From assembly GCF_000517625.1 (NCBI RefSeq), contig NZ_CP007055.1:1612001-1676000 (forward strand): 64,000 bases of DNA, read 5' to 3'. The position numbers were made by a program, and so were the translations under genes. The notes beneath the pieces are model-generated. The model did no database searches. It had not been told where the DNA came from and worked only from the letters and a program-made list of their open reading frames with translations. Positions within the stretch are counted from its first letter, which is position 1. Every line of letters begins with the position of its first letter. The DNA comes from Halostagnicola larsenii XH-48 (GTDB taxonomy: Archaea > Halobacteriota > Halobacteria > Halobacteriales > Natrialbaceae). This document shows positions 9,536-18,046 of this stretch, piece after piece.

Positions 9536-9921
9536 GCCTTTCGGAGACCATGCTCGTGAATTGTAGCTGTGGTATACGAGTGGATCTTTTGTCACGGATG
9601 GGGCGCGAACGCTCGTAAGCGCTCACGACTGCCCTCGAGACGAAATCATCCCACCTCAAAGTGCGTTTTGACAGATGTTTTTCCTCGCGTTTCGGTAAGA
9701 ACGCTCTACGACAGCGTTCGGCCTGGACTACGATTCAGATCGCACCGAAGCGAACGGCCGTTCCGAAGAATACGGATCGAATACGCCTCGAGGCTTGTCC
9801 TTTCGCTCGTGAGTTGGCACGGCCTACTTATTTCTGGAGAGTGCCTACTCGCTCGAGCGGATCCCTACAATCCCGTACGAGATTAATAACAAATACTAGA
9901 TCAGTGGCAGTGATTCGTGGA

Positions 9922-10191
9922 ATGAACGATCTCACCGGGTTTCAACGAGACTTGTTGTACGTGATCGCCGGCGCCGACCAACCGTCAGGCCAGGATATCA
10001 AAGAGGAAATCGAGAAATATTATAGCTCAGATATCAATCACGGTCGGTTGTATCCGAATCTCGACACGATCGTCAACAAAGAACTAGTCGAGAAGGGCCA
10101 ACTCGACAGGCGAACGAACTACTACGCGATCACGGAGTCGGGGGAACAGGAGATCGTCGAGCGCCGCGAGTGGGAGTCACAATACCTCTAA
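9922..10191 (+). CDS. PadR family transcriptional regulator
   Basis: An 89-residue winged-helix protein. FQRDLLYVIAGADQPSG, the helix around IKEEIEKYY, and the wing segment GRLYPNLDTIVNKELVEKG are the PadR core. RTNYYAITESGEQEI is the typical wing. There is no C-terminal dimer domain, as in many short haloarchaeal PadR proteins. The ATG at 9922 is chosen because upstream in-frame sequence is arginine-rich and unlike coding DNA, and a TATA-like box lies about 30 nt upstream. It stands alone beside a decayed kinase and an integration scar, so its target genes are unclear. Confidence 0.88.
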   Translation: MNDLTGFQRDLLYVIAGADQPSGQDIKEEIEKYYSSDINHGRLYPNLDTIVNKELVEKGQLDRRTNYYAITESGEQEIVERREWESQYL

Positions 10192-10217
10192 TCGACGCTG
10201 CCCGGCCTCGAGAGGTG

Positions 10218-10495
10218 TCACCGATCTCGGTTCGGAAGCGCTACGGCGAACGTTGATCCCGTTCCCGGCGACGATTTCATCTGAATCTCGCCACCATATG
10301 GTCGACAATCTTTCGACAGTCTAACACCAGTCCCCGTGAACTCCTCGGAGTCCGCGTACTCGATCGATGACTGCCTCGAGATTTACCAGCGTCTCGAAGG
10401 AGCCACCTCCACTCGACACGGGACTCGAGACCGTTCGAAGCGGTTCTTGCAGATCGTGTGAGTCCACGGTCGAATGCTCGAGTCGTTGAAAGGCT
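10218..10495 (-). pseudogene. Remnant of a haloarchaeal sensor histidine kinase
   Basis: Reading the minus strand gives QRLEHST, then SHDLQEPLRTVSS, which is the HisKA phospho-acceptor box with its His, then NLEAVIDRV. After a junction near 10355-10370 the frame changes and reads DSEEFTGTGVRLSKD, then PYGGEIQMKSSPGTGSTFAV, the end of the HATPase domain, stopping at a TGA at 10218. About 100 or more codons containing the N and G1 boxes are missing, and an in-frame TAA lies just before the HisKA part. The gene is therefore internally deleted, frameshifted and 5'-truncated. Both parts are clear to the eye; a profile search would settle the family. Confidence 0.8.
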
Positions 10496-10522
10496 TACGG
10501 GCGTCCAGACGGAGTGAAGAGT

Positions 10523-10750
10523 ATGGCCGCAAATCGAGTCGTTCAGGGACGGATGGTTAACGCGAAAAAGCTGGCCGAACTGATCGAGGGCGACTCCGTG
10601 ATGGAAACCGATTCCATCGAGGAGGCGGATCGGTCCTGCCCGGAATGTGGGGAGAACGTCCTGAAAGTCGGCTACATGCCGTCGGTCACCGAATTCGTCA
10701 CCGGATGGAAGTGCCAGGAGTGTGACTGGCGCGAGACAGACAGGGAGTAG
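10523..10750 (+). CDS. DUF5795-type small zinc-ribbon protein
   Basis: A 75-residue protein conserved in haloarchaea, with one zinc ribbon: SCPECGENVL and WKCQECDWRE supply two CxxC knuckles. GYMPSVTEFVTG lies between them. The N-terminal ANRVVQGRMV segment is characteristic of what I recall as DUF5795. The ATG at 10523 is taken rather than a GTG nine bases earlier. The function is unknown; two knuckles of this kind usually bind nucleic acid or stabilise a small fold. Confidence 0.82.
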   Translation: MAANRVVQGRMVNAKKLAELIEGDSVMETDSIEEADRSCPECGENVLKVGYMPSVTEFVTGWKCQECDWRETDRE

Positions 10751-10787
10751 TCGCGATCTCGCCGGACTCGAGTCGAATTAGGGTCGA

Positions 10788-11660
10788 TCACCAAGCTGTG
10801 AGCTCGAGGGCGAGCACGCAACAGGCGAGAAAGAGCTGTTCGCCGTCGATGATGAATCCGTAAAAGAGGACGCTCCGATCGCGGGTGGCGAACGGAATGT
10901 ATCCGCCCACGTAGGCGTTGAACGCCAGCAACACGAGAAACGTCGGTGGAACGAGACCAACAGCGACGCAGATGAGGACGCTCGCGGCGACGGCGACGTT
11001 CGAAATCTGCGCGAGGATGCGAGTTCGGTGCGGATCGAAAACGACCGGGACCGTACTGATTCCCGCCGCCCGATCCCCGTCGATGTCCTTGATATCGAAG
11101 ACGATCGCTGCGATTGTCAACATCGCGGTCACGTAGGCCGCGAGAAAGACGATGCCAGTTGTCTCGAGGACGTCGTAGTAAAATCCGACCCCCAGCGGGA
11201 TCAGCCCCCAGGCGACGCCGACGGTCAGGTTTTTCACAAGGAAGACCCGCTTGAGTCGAAAAAACGAGTAGGCGATCGTCACGAGCAGCGGGATCACCGT
11301 ATACCTCGCGCCCGGAAGGTCGAGGACGACGGCGACGACGATCGCGATCAGGTAGAGGCCGACTCCGAGCGCGAGCAGGAGTCGTCCGTGCTCTCTGGTA
11401 AACGCCGCGCGGCCGGGAACGTTCTGCTCGTCCTCCTCGAGGTCGGTAAAGCGGTTGAGACTGTAGACGAACATCGCCGCGGCGAAGACGATAAAGAGCG
11501 GGACCGGATCGATCGGAAGGTCCACGAGAAGCATCGTAACGAGCGCAATGCTCGTCGCGGAGAGCGAGATGTGAAGGTTGCTGTGAACGAGAAAGAGAGC
11601 GACCGCTTCGAACCGGGAGCGGGCCGACTCGAGGCGCGGGGCCGAGTTGAGTAGTGCCAC
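10788..11660 (-). CDS. UbiA family prenyltransferase
   Basis: A 290-residue integral membrane protein with about eight or nine hydrophobic helices. The two Mg-diphosphate motifs are visible: NRFTDLEEDEQN (NDxxDxxxD-like) near residue 69 and DIKDIDGDRAAG near residue 185. UbiA enzymes attach prenyl chains to acceptors in lipid and quinone synthesis. Haloarchaea carry several paralogues, so assignment to ether lipid, menaquinone or another pathway is not safe. The start is a GTG with a TATA-like gaatacatac about 26 nt upstream, suggesting leaderless transcription. Confidence 0.87.
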   Translation of the reverse strand: MALLNSAPRLESARSRFEAVALFLVHSNLHISLSATSIALVTMLLVDLPIDPVPLFIVFAAAMFVYSLNRFTDLEEDEQNVPGRAAFTREHGRLLLALGVGLYLIAIVVAVVLDLPGARYTVIPLLVTIAYSFFRLKRVFLVKNLTVGVAWGLIPLGVGFYYDVLETTGIVFLAAYVTAMLTIAAIVFDIKDIDGDRAAGISTVPVVFDPHRTRILAQISNVAVAASVLICVAVGLVPPTFLVLLAFNAYVGGYIPFATRDRSVLFYGFIIDGEQLFLACCVLALELTAW

Positions 11661-12092
11661 AGCGTGTACCGTTCTCGTATGTATTCGGGGGCAGTGAAGG
11701 CATTAATGCTGGGATGGCAGACTTCCGGACATGTGCAGTCACTCATCTATTGCTTCGGCCAGCAACACGGGTAGTGCGTGCCAACTGATCGGGCCGGAAG
11801 CGGGTTAGACACAGTTTGTCGAACTGGGGGAAATCGATGTTCGAGCCCGGTATATTTCGGGCAAAATATGACGGTAACTGAGTGGGGTGTTACCATTATT
11901 CAATCCCGCATGGTTGCTGTTTGATCTTCACGAATATCGGCTACGATCACATTTGAGTATGGGTTTTTCCAAAGCGAGAGCGCCGAACTCCGGATACTAC
12001 CGGAATGTGAAATTATGGTGGTACGTGACAGGGCAACGGCTCTCGCGAGTGGAAACTGCCATGATTTAAGCGACGTGGGAACAGCCGTTCAA
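11661..12092. other. Divergent intergenic region upstream of sucCD
   Basis: About 430 nt without a believable gene. It holds the ubiA promoter, a small hairpin (GCCCGGTATATTTCGGGC at 11845-11862), the dyad described separately, and the sucC TATA-like element (gatttaag, about 12063-12070) roughly 27 nt before the ATG. Confidence 0.5.
11873..11894. promoter_or_regulatory. Inverted repeat upstream of sucCD
   Basis: GGTAAC and GTTACC are perfect 6-nt arms separated by 10 nt, about 200 nt before sucC. A dyad of this size could bind a dimeric regulator. No regulator is known to me for it. Confidence 0.35.
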
Positions 12093-13250
12093 ATGGATAT
12101 GAAGCTACACGAGTATCAGGCGAAGCAAGTCTTCGCCGACGCCGGGGTTCCGACGCCGGAGTCGAAGCTCGCCTCCGACGTCGACGGCGTCGTCGCCGCG
12201 GCCGAGGAGATTGGATACCCAGTCGCGGTCAAAGCGCAGGTACAGGTCGGTGGCCGCGGCAAAGCGGGGGGAATCAAACTCGTCGACGACGAGGACGAAG
12301 CCCGCGACGCTGCCGACTCCATTCTCGGGATGGACCTCAAAGGCTACCACGTAGATCGGGTGCTGGTCGAGGAGGCAGTCGACTTCACGAACGAGCTCTA
12401 CGTCGGCATCACGATGGATCGCGGCGAGGGCAAACCCGTCGCGATGGTCTCGACGAAAGGCGGCGTCGACATCGAAGCCGTCGCGGAGGAAACGCCGGAA
12501 GCCATCGCGCGCGAACACATCGATCCCTCCTTCGGGATGCATCCCTACCAGGCCCGCAAGGCGGTCTACGACGCCGGTGTCGACGGCGACATCGCACGCG
12601 ACGTCTCGAGCGTGCTGACGACGCTCTATCAGCTCTGGTCGGACCGGGACGGCTCCGACGCGGAGATCAACCCGTTGATGGTCACCAGCGACAACGAGGT
12701 CATCGCGGCCGACGCCGTGATGAACATCGACGAGGACGCGTTGTTCCGCCAGCCCGAACTCGCCGAGATGGAAGAGGAAGCGGCAACCGGCGACGCCTTA
12801 GAGCAAAAGGCAGACGAGTACGACTTCGACTACGTCCGACTCGAGGGCAACACGGGAATCATCGGCAACGGTGCCGGCCTCGTGATGACCACCCTCGACC
12901 TCGTGGATCACTACGGCGGCGAACCCGCCAACTTCCTCGACGTCGGTGGCGGCGCGAAAGCCGACCGGATCGCGAACGCGCTCGACATGGTGTTCTCCGA
13001 CGAGAACGTCGACTCCGTCGTATTCAACATCTTCGGAGGAATCACCCGCGGCGACGAAGTCGCCAAGGGGATTAACGAAGCCCTAGAGCAGTTCGACGAG
13101 ATCCCGAAACCGGTCGTCGTCCGACTGGCCGGGACCAACTGGGAGGAAGGCATGGAAATTCTCAACGAAGACCTCGTGACGGTCGAACAGACCCTCGAGG
13201 ATGCGGTCCAGCGTGCCGTCGCGTACGCTGAGGAGGTGAACGAACAATGA
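12093..13250 (+). CDS. sucC: Succinate-CoA ligase subunit beta
   Basis: The 385-residue ATP-grasp subunit of succinyl-CoA synthetase in the citric acid cycle. It begins [18 protein letters not shown]. It then shows [11 protein letters not shown] (nucleotide loop), EINPLMV, and [18 protein letters not shown] near the end. The start at 12093 is favoured over 12099 because the TATA-like box is 27 nt upstream, placing transcription start at this ATG. The 3' end contains a perfect Shine-Dalgarno (GGAGGTGA, 13232-13239) serving sucD, which overlaps by 4 nt. Confidence 0.97.
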   Translation: MDMKLHEYQAKQVFADAGVPTPESKLASDVDGVVAAAEEIGYPVAVKAQVQVGGRGKAGGIKLVDDEDEARDAADSILGMDLKGYHVDRVLVEEAVDFTNELYVGITMDRGEGKPVAMVSTKGGVDIEAVAEETPEAIAREHIDPSFGMHPYQARKAVYDAGVDGDIARDVSSVLTTLYQLWSDRDGSDAEINPLMVTSDNEVIAADAVMNIDEDALFRQPELAEMEEEAATGDALEQKADEYDFDYVRLEGNTGIIGNGAGLVMTTLDLVDHYGGEPANFLDVGGGAKADRIANALDMVFSDENVDSVVFNIFGGITRGDEVAKGINEALEQFDEIPKPVVVRLAGTNWEEGMEILNEDLVTVEQTLEDAVQRAVAYAEEVNEQ

Positions 13251-14119
13251 GCGTACTAGTCGACGACGACACGCGCGTGGTGGTACAGGGCATCACCGGC
13301 GGGGAAGGCAAGTTCCACGCCGAACAGATGATGGAGTACGGAACGAACGTCGTCGCCGGTGCGGTCCCCGGAAAGGGCGGGCAGGAAGTCGCCGGCGTTC
13401 CGGTCTACGACACCGTCGACGAAGCCGTCGAAGCCGAAAACGCAGATACGTCGGTCATCTTCGTCCCGCCGGCGTTCGCGGGCGACGCCATCTTCGAATC
13501 GCTCGACACCGACCTCGACCTCGCGGTCGCGATCACCGAGGGCATTCCGACCCAGGATATGGCTCGAGTGAACAAGCGACTCACCGAGACCGACACGCGG
13601 CTCATCGGTCCGAACTGTCCCGGCCTCATCACCCCCGGCGAGGCCAAACTCGGCATCCTGCCGGGCAACATCTTCGCCTCGGGCGACGTCGGGCTCGTCT
13701 CGCGCTCGGGGACGCTGACCTACCAGGTCGTCGACAGCCTCACCAACCGTGGAATCGGCCAGACCACCGCGATCGGTATCGGCGGCGACCCGATCATCGG
13801 CACCGACTTCGTCGACGCCCTCGAACTCTTCGAGAACGATCCGGACACGAAGGCCATCGCCATGTGCGGCGAGATCGGCGGCGAGGACGAGGAGGAGGCG
13901 GCAGCCTACATCGACGAGCACGTCGACACGCCCGTCGCCGGCTTCATCGCCGGTCGAACGGCCCCACCAGGGAAACGCATGGGCCACGCCGGCGCGATCG
14001 TTTCCGGCTCGGGAACCGGCACCGCAGAGAGCAAGATCAGCGCGCTCAACGACGCCGGCGTTCCGGTCGGCGACACCCCCGAGGAAGTCGCAGATCACGT
14101 CGAGAGCTTCCTCGAGTAA
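13247..14119 (+). CDS. sucD: Succinate-CoA ligase subunit alpha
   Basis: The 290-residue CoA-binding subunit partnering SucC. A Rossmann-type CoA-binding domain opens with [36 protein letters not shown] and [12 protein letters not shown] are invariant. [14 protein letters not shown] carries the active-site histidine (about H247) phosphorylated in catalysis. It is translated from an ATGA overlap with a strong ribosome-binding site inside sucC. Length and motifs are complete. Confidence 0.97.
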   Translation: MSVLVDDDTRVVVQGITGGEGKFHAEQMMEYGTNVVAGAVPGKGGQEVAGVPVYDTVDEAVEAENADTSVIFVPPAFAGDAIFESLDTDLDLAVAITEGIPTQDMARVNKRLTETDTRLIGPNCPGLITPGEAKLGILPGNIFASGDVGLVSRSGTLTYQVVDSLTNRGIGQTTAIGIGGDPIIGTDFVDALELFENDPDTKAIAMCGEIGGEDEEEAAAYIDEHVDTPVAGFIAGRTAPPGKRMGHAGAIVSGSGTGTAESKISALNDAGVPVGDTPEEVADHVESFLE

Positions 14120-14281
14120 TCCAGCCGACACCGTCGAAGCTTTTCTTCGTCTGTGATCGTCTCGAGTTTGCAAACCTGAGCACCATCGCGTCAGCTACCA
14201 GCCCGTCGTTATTTCATGAGTACTGACGGAGTTATGGGGTGACGAAATCGCTTCCCGTTCGAGACTGTCCCCAAGAATTAT

Positions 14282-14294
14282 AGTTACGTAAACT
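14282..14294. promoter_or_regulatory. Candidate operator between the bioB TATA box and start
   Basis: AGTTACGTAAACT is a near-palindrome centred on ACGT. It lies directly after the TATA-like aattatag (14277-14284) and before the leaderless GTG of bioB, where a repressor would block transcription. A biotin-sensing BirA-type repressor is a guess. Confidence 0.35.
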
Positions 14295-14306
14295 GCGCTA
14301 GCTAGC

Positions 14307-15449
14307 GTGGTTTACGAGACGACCAACCGGACGATCGACGACGCGCTCGAGCGGGTGTTCGCCGGCGAACGCCTCGATCGGACCGACGGATTGGCGCTTA
14401 TGGCACAGCCGGTTGAGCCGCTTGCGGAAGCGGGAGCCGCCGTCCGGGATCACTTCGGCGACGGCACCGTCGACGCCTGCTCGATCGTCAACGCGAAGGC
14501 GGGCAACTGCGCCGAGGACTGTGGCTTTTGCGCGCAGTCGGTCCACTTCGACACCGGCATCGACACATACGATTTCCTCGGGCCAGAGAAGATCCTCGAG
14601 GCGGCCAAACGCGCCGAGCGAGACGGCGCACAGCGCTTTGGAATCGTGGTCGCCGAACGCGGCGTCTCGAAGGAACTCCGCCCCGAGGAGTGGGCTGAAG
14701 TCCTCGAGTCGATCCGCGCCGTTCGCGAGGAGTGCGACCTCGAGGTCGACGCCTCGCTGGGGATTCTCACGCCCGAAGAGGCCGAAATCCTCGCCGAGGA
14801 GGGAATCAATCACTACAATCACAACATCGAGACCTCGCCGCGGTACTTCCCCGAAATCGTCGACTCCCACAGCTTCGAGGATCGGGTCCACACCCTCGAG
14901 GTCGCCAAATCGGCGGGGATGGACCTCTGTGCGGGCGTCATCCTCGGAATGGGCGAGACGCCGACCGACCGCGTCGATGCGGCCATTGCGCTACAGGAAA
15001 TCGGCATTTCGTCGCTGCCGGTCAACGTCCTCAATCCCGTCGCGGGAACCCCGCTCGCGGAGCAGGGTGTCGAAATTAGCACGGACGAGATCGTCAAAAC
15101 CGTCGCGGTTTACAAACTGCTCCACCCCGAATCGCGCGTTCGGCTCACCGGCGGGCGCGAGGTCAACCTCGAGCCCGACGAACAGCACCTGCCCCTCGAG
15201 GCGGGCGCGGACGGGCTGCTTACCGGCGATTATCTGACGACCGAGGGGCAGTCGGCCGGCGACGACATCGAGATCATCGAACGGGCGGGCCTCGAGCCGA
15301 ACCGGTCGGTCAACGAGTTCGATCCGGAGGCGGTGAAAGCTCGAGGGCGACGGACGACCAAGGAATCGCTGACCGAGACCGCGACGGGAACGGCCACTGA
15401 TGCGGCCGGCAACGCCGACAGTGCGAACGCGGAATCGACCGACGACTGA
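14307..15449 (+). CDS. bioB: Biotin synthase
   Basis: A 380-residue radical SAM enzyme that inserts sulfur into dethiobiotin. GNCAEDCGFCAQS gives the CxxxCxxC cluster (C68, C72, C75). YNHNIETSPRYFP, GVILGMGET and the late GGREVN are BioB motifs; the Arg-containing RVRLTGGRE helps hold the second cluster. The start is GTG at 14307, about 26 nt after a TATA-like box. The last roughly 40 residues form a low-complexity Thr/Ala/Asp/Asn tail not needed for the fold. A saccharopine-dehydrogenase-like gene follows 65 nt downstream, probably in the same transcript. Confidence 0.95.
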   Translation: MVYETTNRTIDDALERVFAGERLDRTDGLALMAQPVEPLAEAGAAVRDHFGDGTVDACSIVNAKAGNCAEDCGFCAQSVHFDTGIDTYDFLGPEKILEAAKRAERDGAQRFGIVVAERGVSKELRPEEWAEVLESIRAVREECDLEVDASLGILTPEEAEILAEEGINHYNHNIETSPRYFPEIVDSHSFEDRVHTLEVAKSAGMDLCAGVILGMGETPTDRVDAAIALQEIGISSLPVNVLNPVAGTPLAEQGVEISTDEIVKTVAVYKLLHPESRVRLTGGREVNLEPDEQHLPLEAGADGLLTGDYLTTEGQSAGDDIEIIERAGLEPNRSVNEFDPEAVKARGRRTTKESLTETATGTATDAAGNADSANAESTDD

Positions 15450-15514
15450 GAAACGACTGACGATCGAGAGACGACCGACGACCGAAAGACGACTGATTCA
15501 CGACACAACCTACA

Positions 15515-16612
15515 ATGAACGACACGACGTTTGCGGTGCTCGGAACGGGAGGTATCGGCCGACGAACGCTCGAGGTGAGCCAGCACAAAGACGGGCTCAC
15601 GCCGGTTGCGGCGTGTGACCGCCACGGCGTCGCGATGGATTTCGACGGACTGGACGTCGACGAACTGCTCGAGGCGACCGAAGGGAACATCGACAGCGGG
15701 CCGGGAACTGATGGGACCCGAGGAACTGACGCGTCTAGAGACGACGACCTCGAGACGGACGGCGGCGCGGCGGCGTCGTCCGGCGTCAAACAACACGGCG
15801 AGAACGCGGGCGTCGTCGCATCCGCGCAGGCTCGCCCGTCCGAGGATCCGATACAGGAGATTATCGACCACGGCGACGCCATCGATGCCGTCTTGCTGGC
15901 GCTGCCGAACTACGAACACGACTTCATCCCGCGGGTTGCGGATCGGTTCATAGCGGGCGGCTACGCCGGCGTGATGGTCGACGTGCTCAAACGCTCTCGA
16001 GTCATCGGGATGCTCGACGAGCGCGCGTCGGCGTTCGAGGACGCCGGAATCACGTTCGTCTGCGGCGCCGGCGCGACGCCCGGGTTCCTCACCGGCGCGG
16101 CGGCGCTCGCTGCCCAGTCGTTCGTCGAGGTCGAGTCCGTCGACATCTGGTGGGGCGTCGGCCTGAAATCGGGGTACGAGGACAACCGCGGCACCGTCAG
16201 AGAGGATATCGCCCACCTGCCGGAGTACGATATCGACACCGCCCGGACGCTCTCCGAGGACGAAATCGAGGCCATCATCGACGACCACGACGGCGTCCTC
16301 GAGTTCGATGATATGGAGCACGCGGACGATGTCTTACTCGAGCGGGCTGGCATCTGCGACGCCGAGGACGTGACCGTCGGCGGAATCCTCGACGTCGAAC
16401 ACGACGAGAAACCGACGACGACGACCGTCTCCGTGACCGGCACCACGTTCGACGGCGAAACGGGGACCAACACGTTCGAACTCGACGACGCCACGAGTAT
16501 GGCGGCGAACGTCAACGGACCGGCGATCGGCTATCTGAAGACTGCCGTCTGCCGAAACCGGGCCGGCGAGTACGGCGTCTTCGGTCCCGCCGAACTGATG
16601 CCCGGCTTTTGA
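15515..16612 (+). CDS. Saccharopine-dehydrogenase-like NAD(P)-dependent oxidoreductase
   Basis: A 365-residue protein with an N-terminal Rossmann motif (VLGTGGIGRRTLEV, residues 7-20). After an acidic, low-complexity insertion at about residues 55-105 come LLALPNYEHDFIPRVAD and a strongly conserved FVCGAGATPGFLTGAAAL. The C-terminal half ends ANVNGPAIGYLKTAV. It resembles haloarchaeal proteins called saccharopine-dehydrogenase-like, whose substrate is not established. It follows bioB at 65 nt, so a role linked to biotin or pimelate supply is possible but only an inference from position. Confidence 0.7.
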   Translation: MNDTTFAVLGTGGIGRRTLEVSQHKDGLTPVAACDRHGVAMDFDGLDVDELLEATEGNIDSGPGTDGTRGTDASRDDDLETDGGAAASSGVKQHGENAGVVASAQARPSEDPIQEIIDHGDAIDAVLLALPNYEHDFIPRVADRFIAGGYAGVMVDVLKRSRVIGMLDERASAFEDAGITFVCGAGATPGFLTGAAALAAQSFVEVESVDIWWGVGLKSGYEDNRGTVREDIAHLPEYDIDTARTLSEDEIEAIIDDHDGVLEFDDMEHADDVLLERAGICDAEDVTVGGILDVEHDEKPTTTTVSVTGTTFDGETGTNTFELDDATSMAANVNGPAIGYLKTAVCRNRAGEYGVFGPAELMPGF

Positions 16613-16803
16613 GCGCTCGAGACCAATTTTCTCCATCCTCCATCCATTAACTCGAGCCGGAATTTCGTTCGCTCCCATCCGTTTCGCTGACCAAAAAACA
16701 CTTGTTAATTAAGTGACTAATGGGCGATAATGGAAGAAACAATCCTCGGAGCGGCGTTTAGCGGTGGGTTGTTTCTGTCTTCCTCTGGTTCGGTCGCCGA
16801 GCC

Positions 16804-17547
16804 ATGAGAATCAGGCGGGCGCAGACCGCTATTTCGACCGTCGACACCGGCGGGGCACCAGATCCGGTCGGTGGTCGCGAAGAGACCGTCGCGGGCGAGC
16901 TTCGCGTCGAGAAATCGGTGAACGAAAACAGACGAGGCGAGACGGTCATCGAATCGGCGCCGATCGGACTCTTGCTCTGGCGCATTCGCTCTCGAAGCGA
17001 CCCCTCGGACGGGTGGACGACGGTCGAAACCGGCCTCGAAGCCGGCGAATTCAGCATCGATACCGGGAACGAAACGATCCGCGTCGACGCGGACTGGCTC
17101 GTCGACCAGCACGGCGATACTTCGCTCTGGTCGCTTTCCGCTGCCGATCTGAAGGGATACGGCGTGCGGGAATCGCTTCTGGCCAAAACGGGGTCGCTCT
17201 CGGAAGCCGTCTACCTGCAAAACGATCGGGATACCGTCTCGCTGACGAACACGGATATCCTCTCCGCCGAGGTCGGCGACGAGATCGAACGGACGGGCCA
17301 ACAGTATCAACTCGAGACGTGGTCCCTCCCTGACGGTGCGTCCTGTACCGTCCACGGCGAACTGATCGTCGACCGCGGTGACATCCGAATCCGCGGATCC
17401 GACGACGTTCCGATGACGATTGGCGACGACGGTCCCGAATCGCTCGAACGAACGCTCCGCGGAGAGCTGTTCACGTCCGGCGTGTACGCGGCCGGATCGC
17501 TCCTTGCCTCGCTCGGCTTTCTGTACGTCTCCGTCGCAGTACTGTGA
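16804..17547 (+). CDS. GIDE/MULAN-like membrane protein with disrupted N-terminus
   Basis: The open frame of 247 residues begins at RIRRAQTAIS and contains a beta-rich domain (AGELRVEKSVNENRRGETVI, then LEAGEFSIDTG and VRVDADW-like strands). A final hydrophobic helix follows (SGVYAAGSLLASLGFLYVSV). The order resembles the GIDE/BAM-type domain of MULAN-like proteins, which normally have a transmembrane helix at each end. The first helix seems to be encoded in another frame from an ATG at 16730 (METI-like start, GAAFSGGLFL). The in-frame sequence just before 16804 (VVSVFLWFGRR) looks like its end. I suspect a one-base frameshift near 16760-16790. Family assignment is tentative. Confidence 0.5.
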   Translation: MRIRRAQTAISTVDTGGAPDPVGGREETVAGELRVEKSVNENRRGETVIESAPIGLLLWRIRSRSDPSDGWTTVETGLEAGEFSIDTGNETIRVDADWLVDQHGDTSLWSLSAADLKGYGVRESLLAKTGSLSEAVYLQNDRDTVSLTNTDILSAEVGDEIERTGQQYQLETWSLPDGASCTVHGELIVDRGDIRIRGSDDVPMTIGDDGPESLERTLRGELFTSGVYAAGSLLASLGFLYVSVAVL

Positions 17548-17630
17548 GCAGGTGCTTTCGGAATCATTTCGGCGCACCCCCGAAAACCGATCGCTCGAGC
17601 CGGCGACTGCGCTCATAATCATGAAGCGTG

Positions 17631-17663
17631 CCCGGAAACGGTGATGGTGGTGCCGTTTCCGGG
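17631..17663. repeat. Perfect 11-bp inverted repeat
   Basis: CCCGGAAACGG (17631-17641) and CCGTTTCCGGG (17653-17663) are exact reverse complements around an 11-nt loop. It could be a strong RNA hairpin or a DNA-binding dyad. Confidence 0.85.
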
Positions 17664-17711
17664 TGGAAAACCCATGGTATTCGCTCGAACGGTCTCACGG
17701 TCTCGTGTTGA

Positions 17712-17776
17712 GCGTGGGTAGGGATCGCCCGCTGTCTGGCCCGTTTCGGGCCACCACATCCCACGCGGAGCACCGC
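17712..17776. ncRNA. Possible structured RNA with nested hairpins
   Basis: GCGTGGG (17712-17718) can pair with CCCACGC (17760-17766), enclosing TGGCCCG-ttt-CGGGCCA (17737-17753). A short GCGG-AGCA-CCGC hairpin overlaps the 3' arm, which allows alternative folds. The pairing is seen by eye; whether the region is transcribed is unknown. Confidence 0.3.
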
Positions 17777-18046
17777 TAACACAGTTTGCCACGAATTCGC
17801 AAGGTGGGAATTTCGCTCGAGGCGTCAGTTTGGTCACGCTCGTGTTCGTAGCGGAGATGGCGGAAATCCACGCGGATACGCGATTGGAATTGAGTGGACG
17901 CCTCGAGTGTGCCCACACCCGAGCGAGTATCGCACCAGACATCTTCCTCGAGACTACTTCGGTCCGATGAGAAAGAATATACACCGGCCTCGACAACACT
18001 CCTGACGGATATAACACAAATCTCTACGGGACGTTTCAACTAGGAA

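Larger units (their letters stand above)
9413..9921. other. Gene-free scar region downstream of tRNA-Glu
   Basis: About 500 nt hold no recognisable protein gene. The stretch contains direct and inverted fragments of the tRNA 3' half, an imperfect hairpin (9458-9526), and AT-richer sequence leading to the padR promoter (ttaataac near 9886-9893). No integrase remnant could be recognised. Confidence 0.5.
17548..18046. other. Gene-free, hairpin-rich spacer
   Basis: About 500 nt hold no protein I can support. The small frames found on the minus strand lack any family motif. The notable content is the set of inverted repeats at 17631-17776 and a TATA-like gatataacac (about 18009-18018) serving the next gene. 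Confidence 0.5.

Noticed and set aside
16613-16730. TTAATTAA-type motif before the GIDE-like gene as a phage or element end
   Set aside because: It fits a normal AT-rich promoter and is not repeated elsewhere nearby.
17564-18039. Transposase remnant in the 17.6-18.0 kb spacer
   Set aside because: Minus-strand frames there were read for IS200/605, IS4 and IS5-type motifs and none was found, so no element is called.
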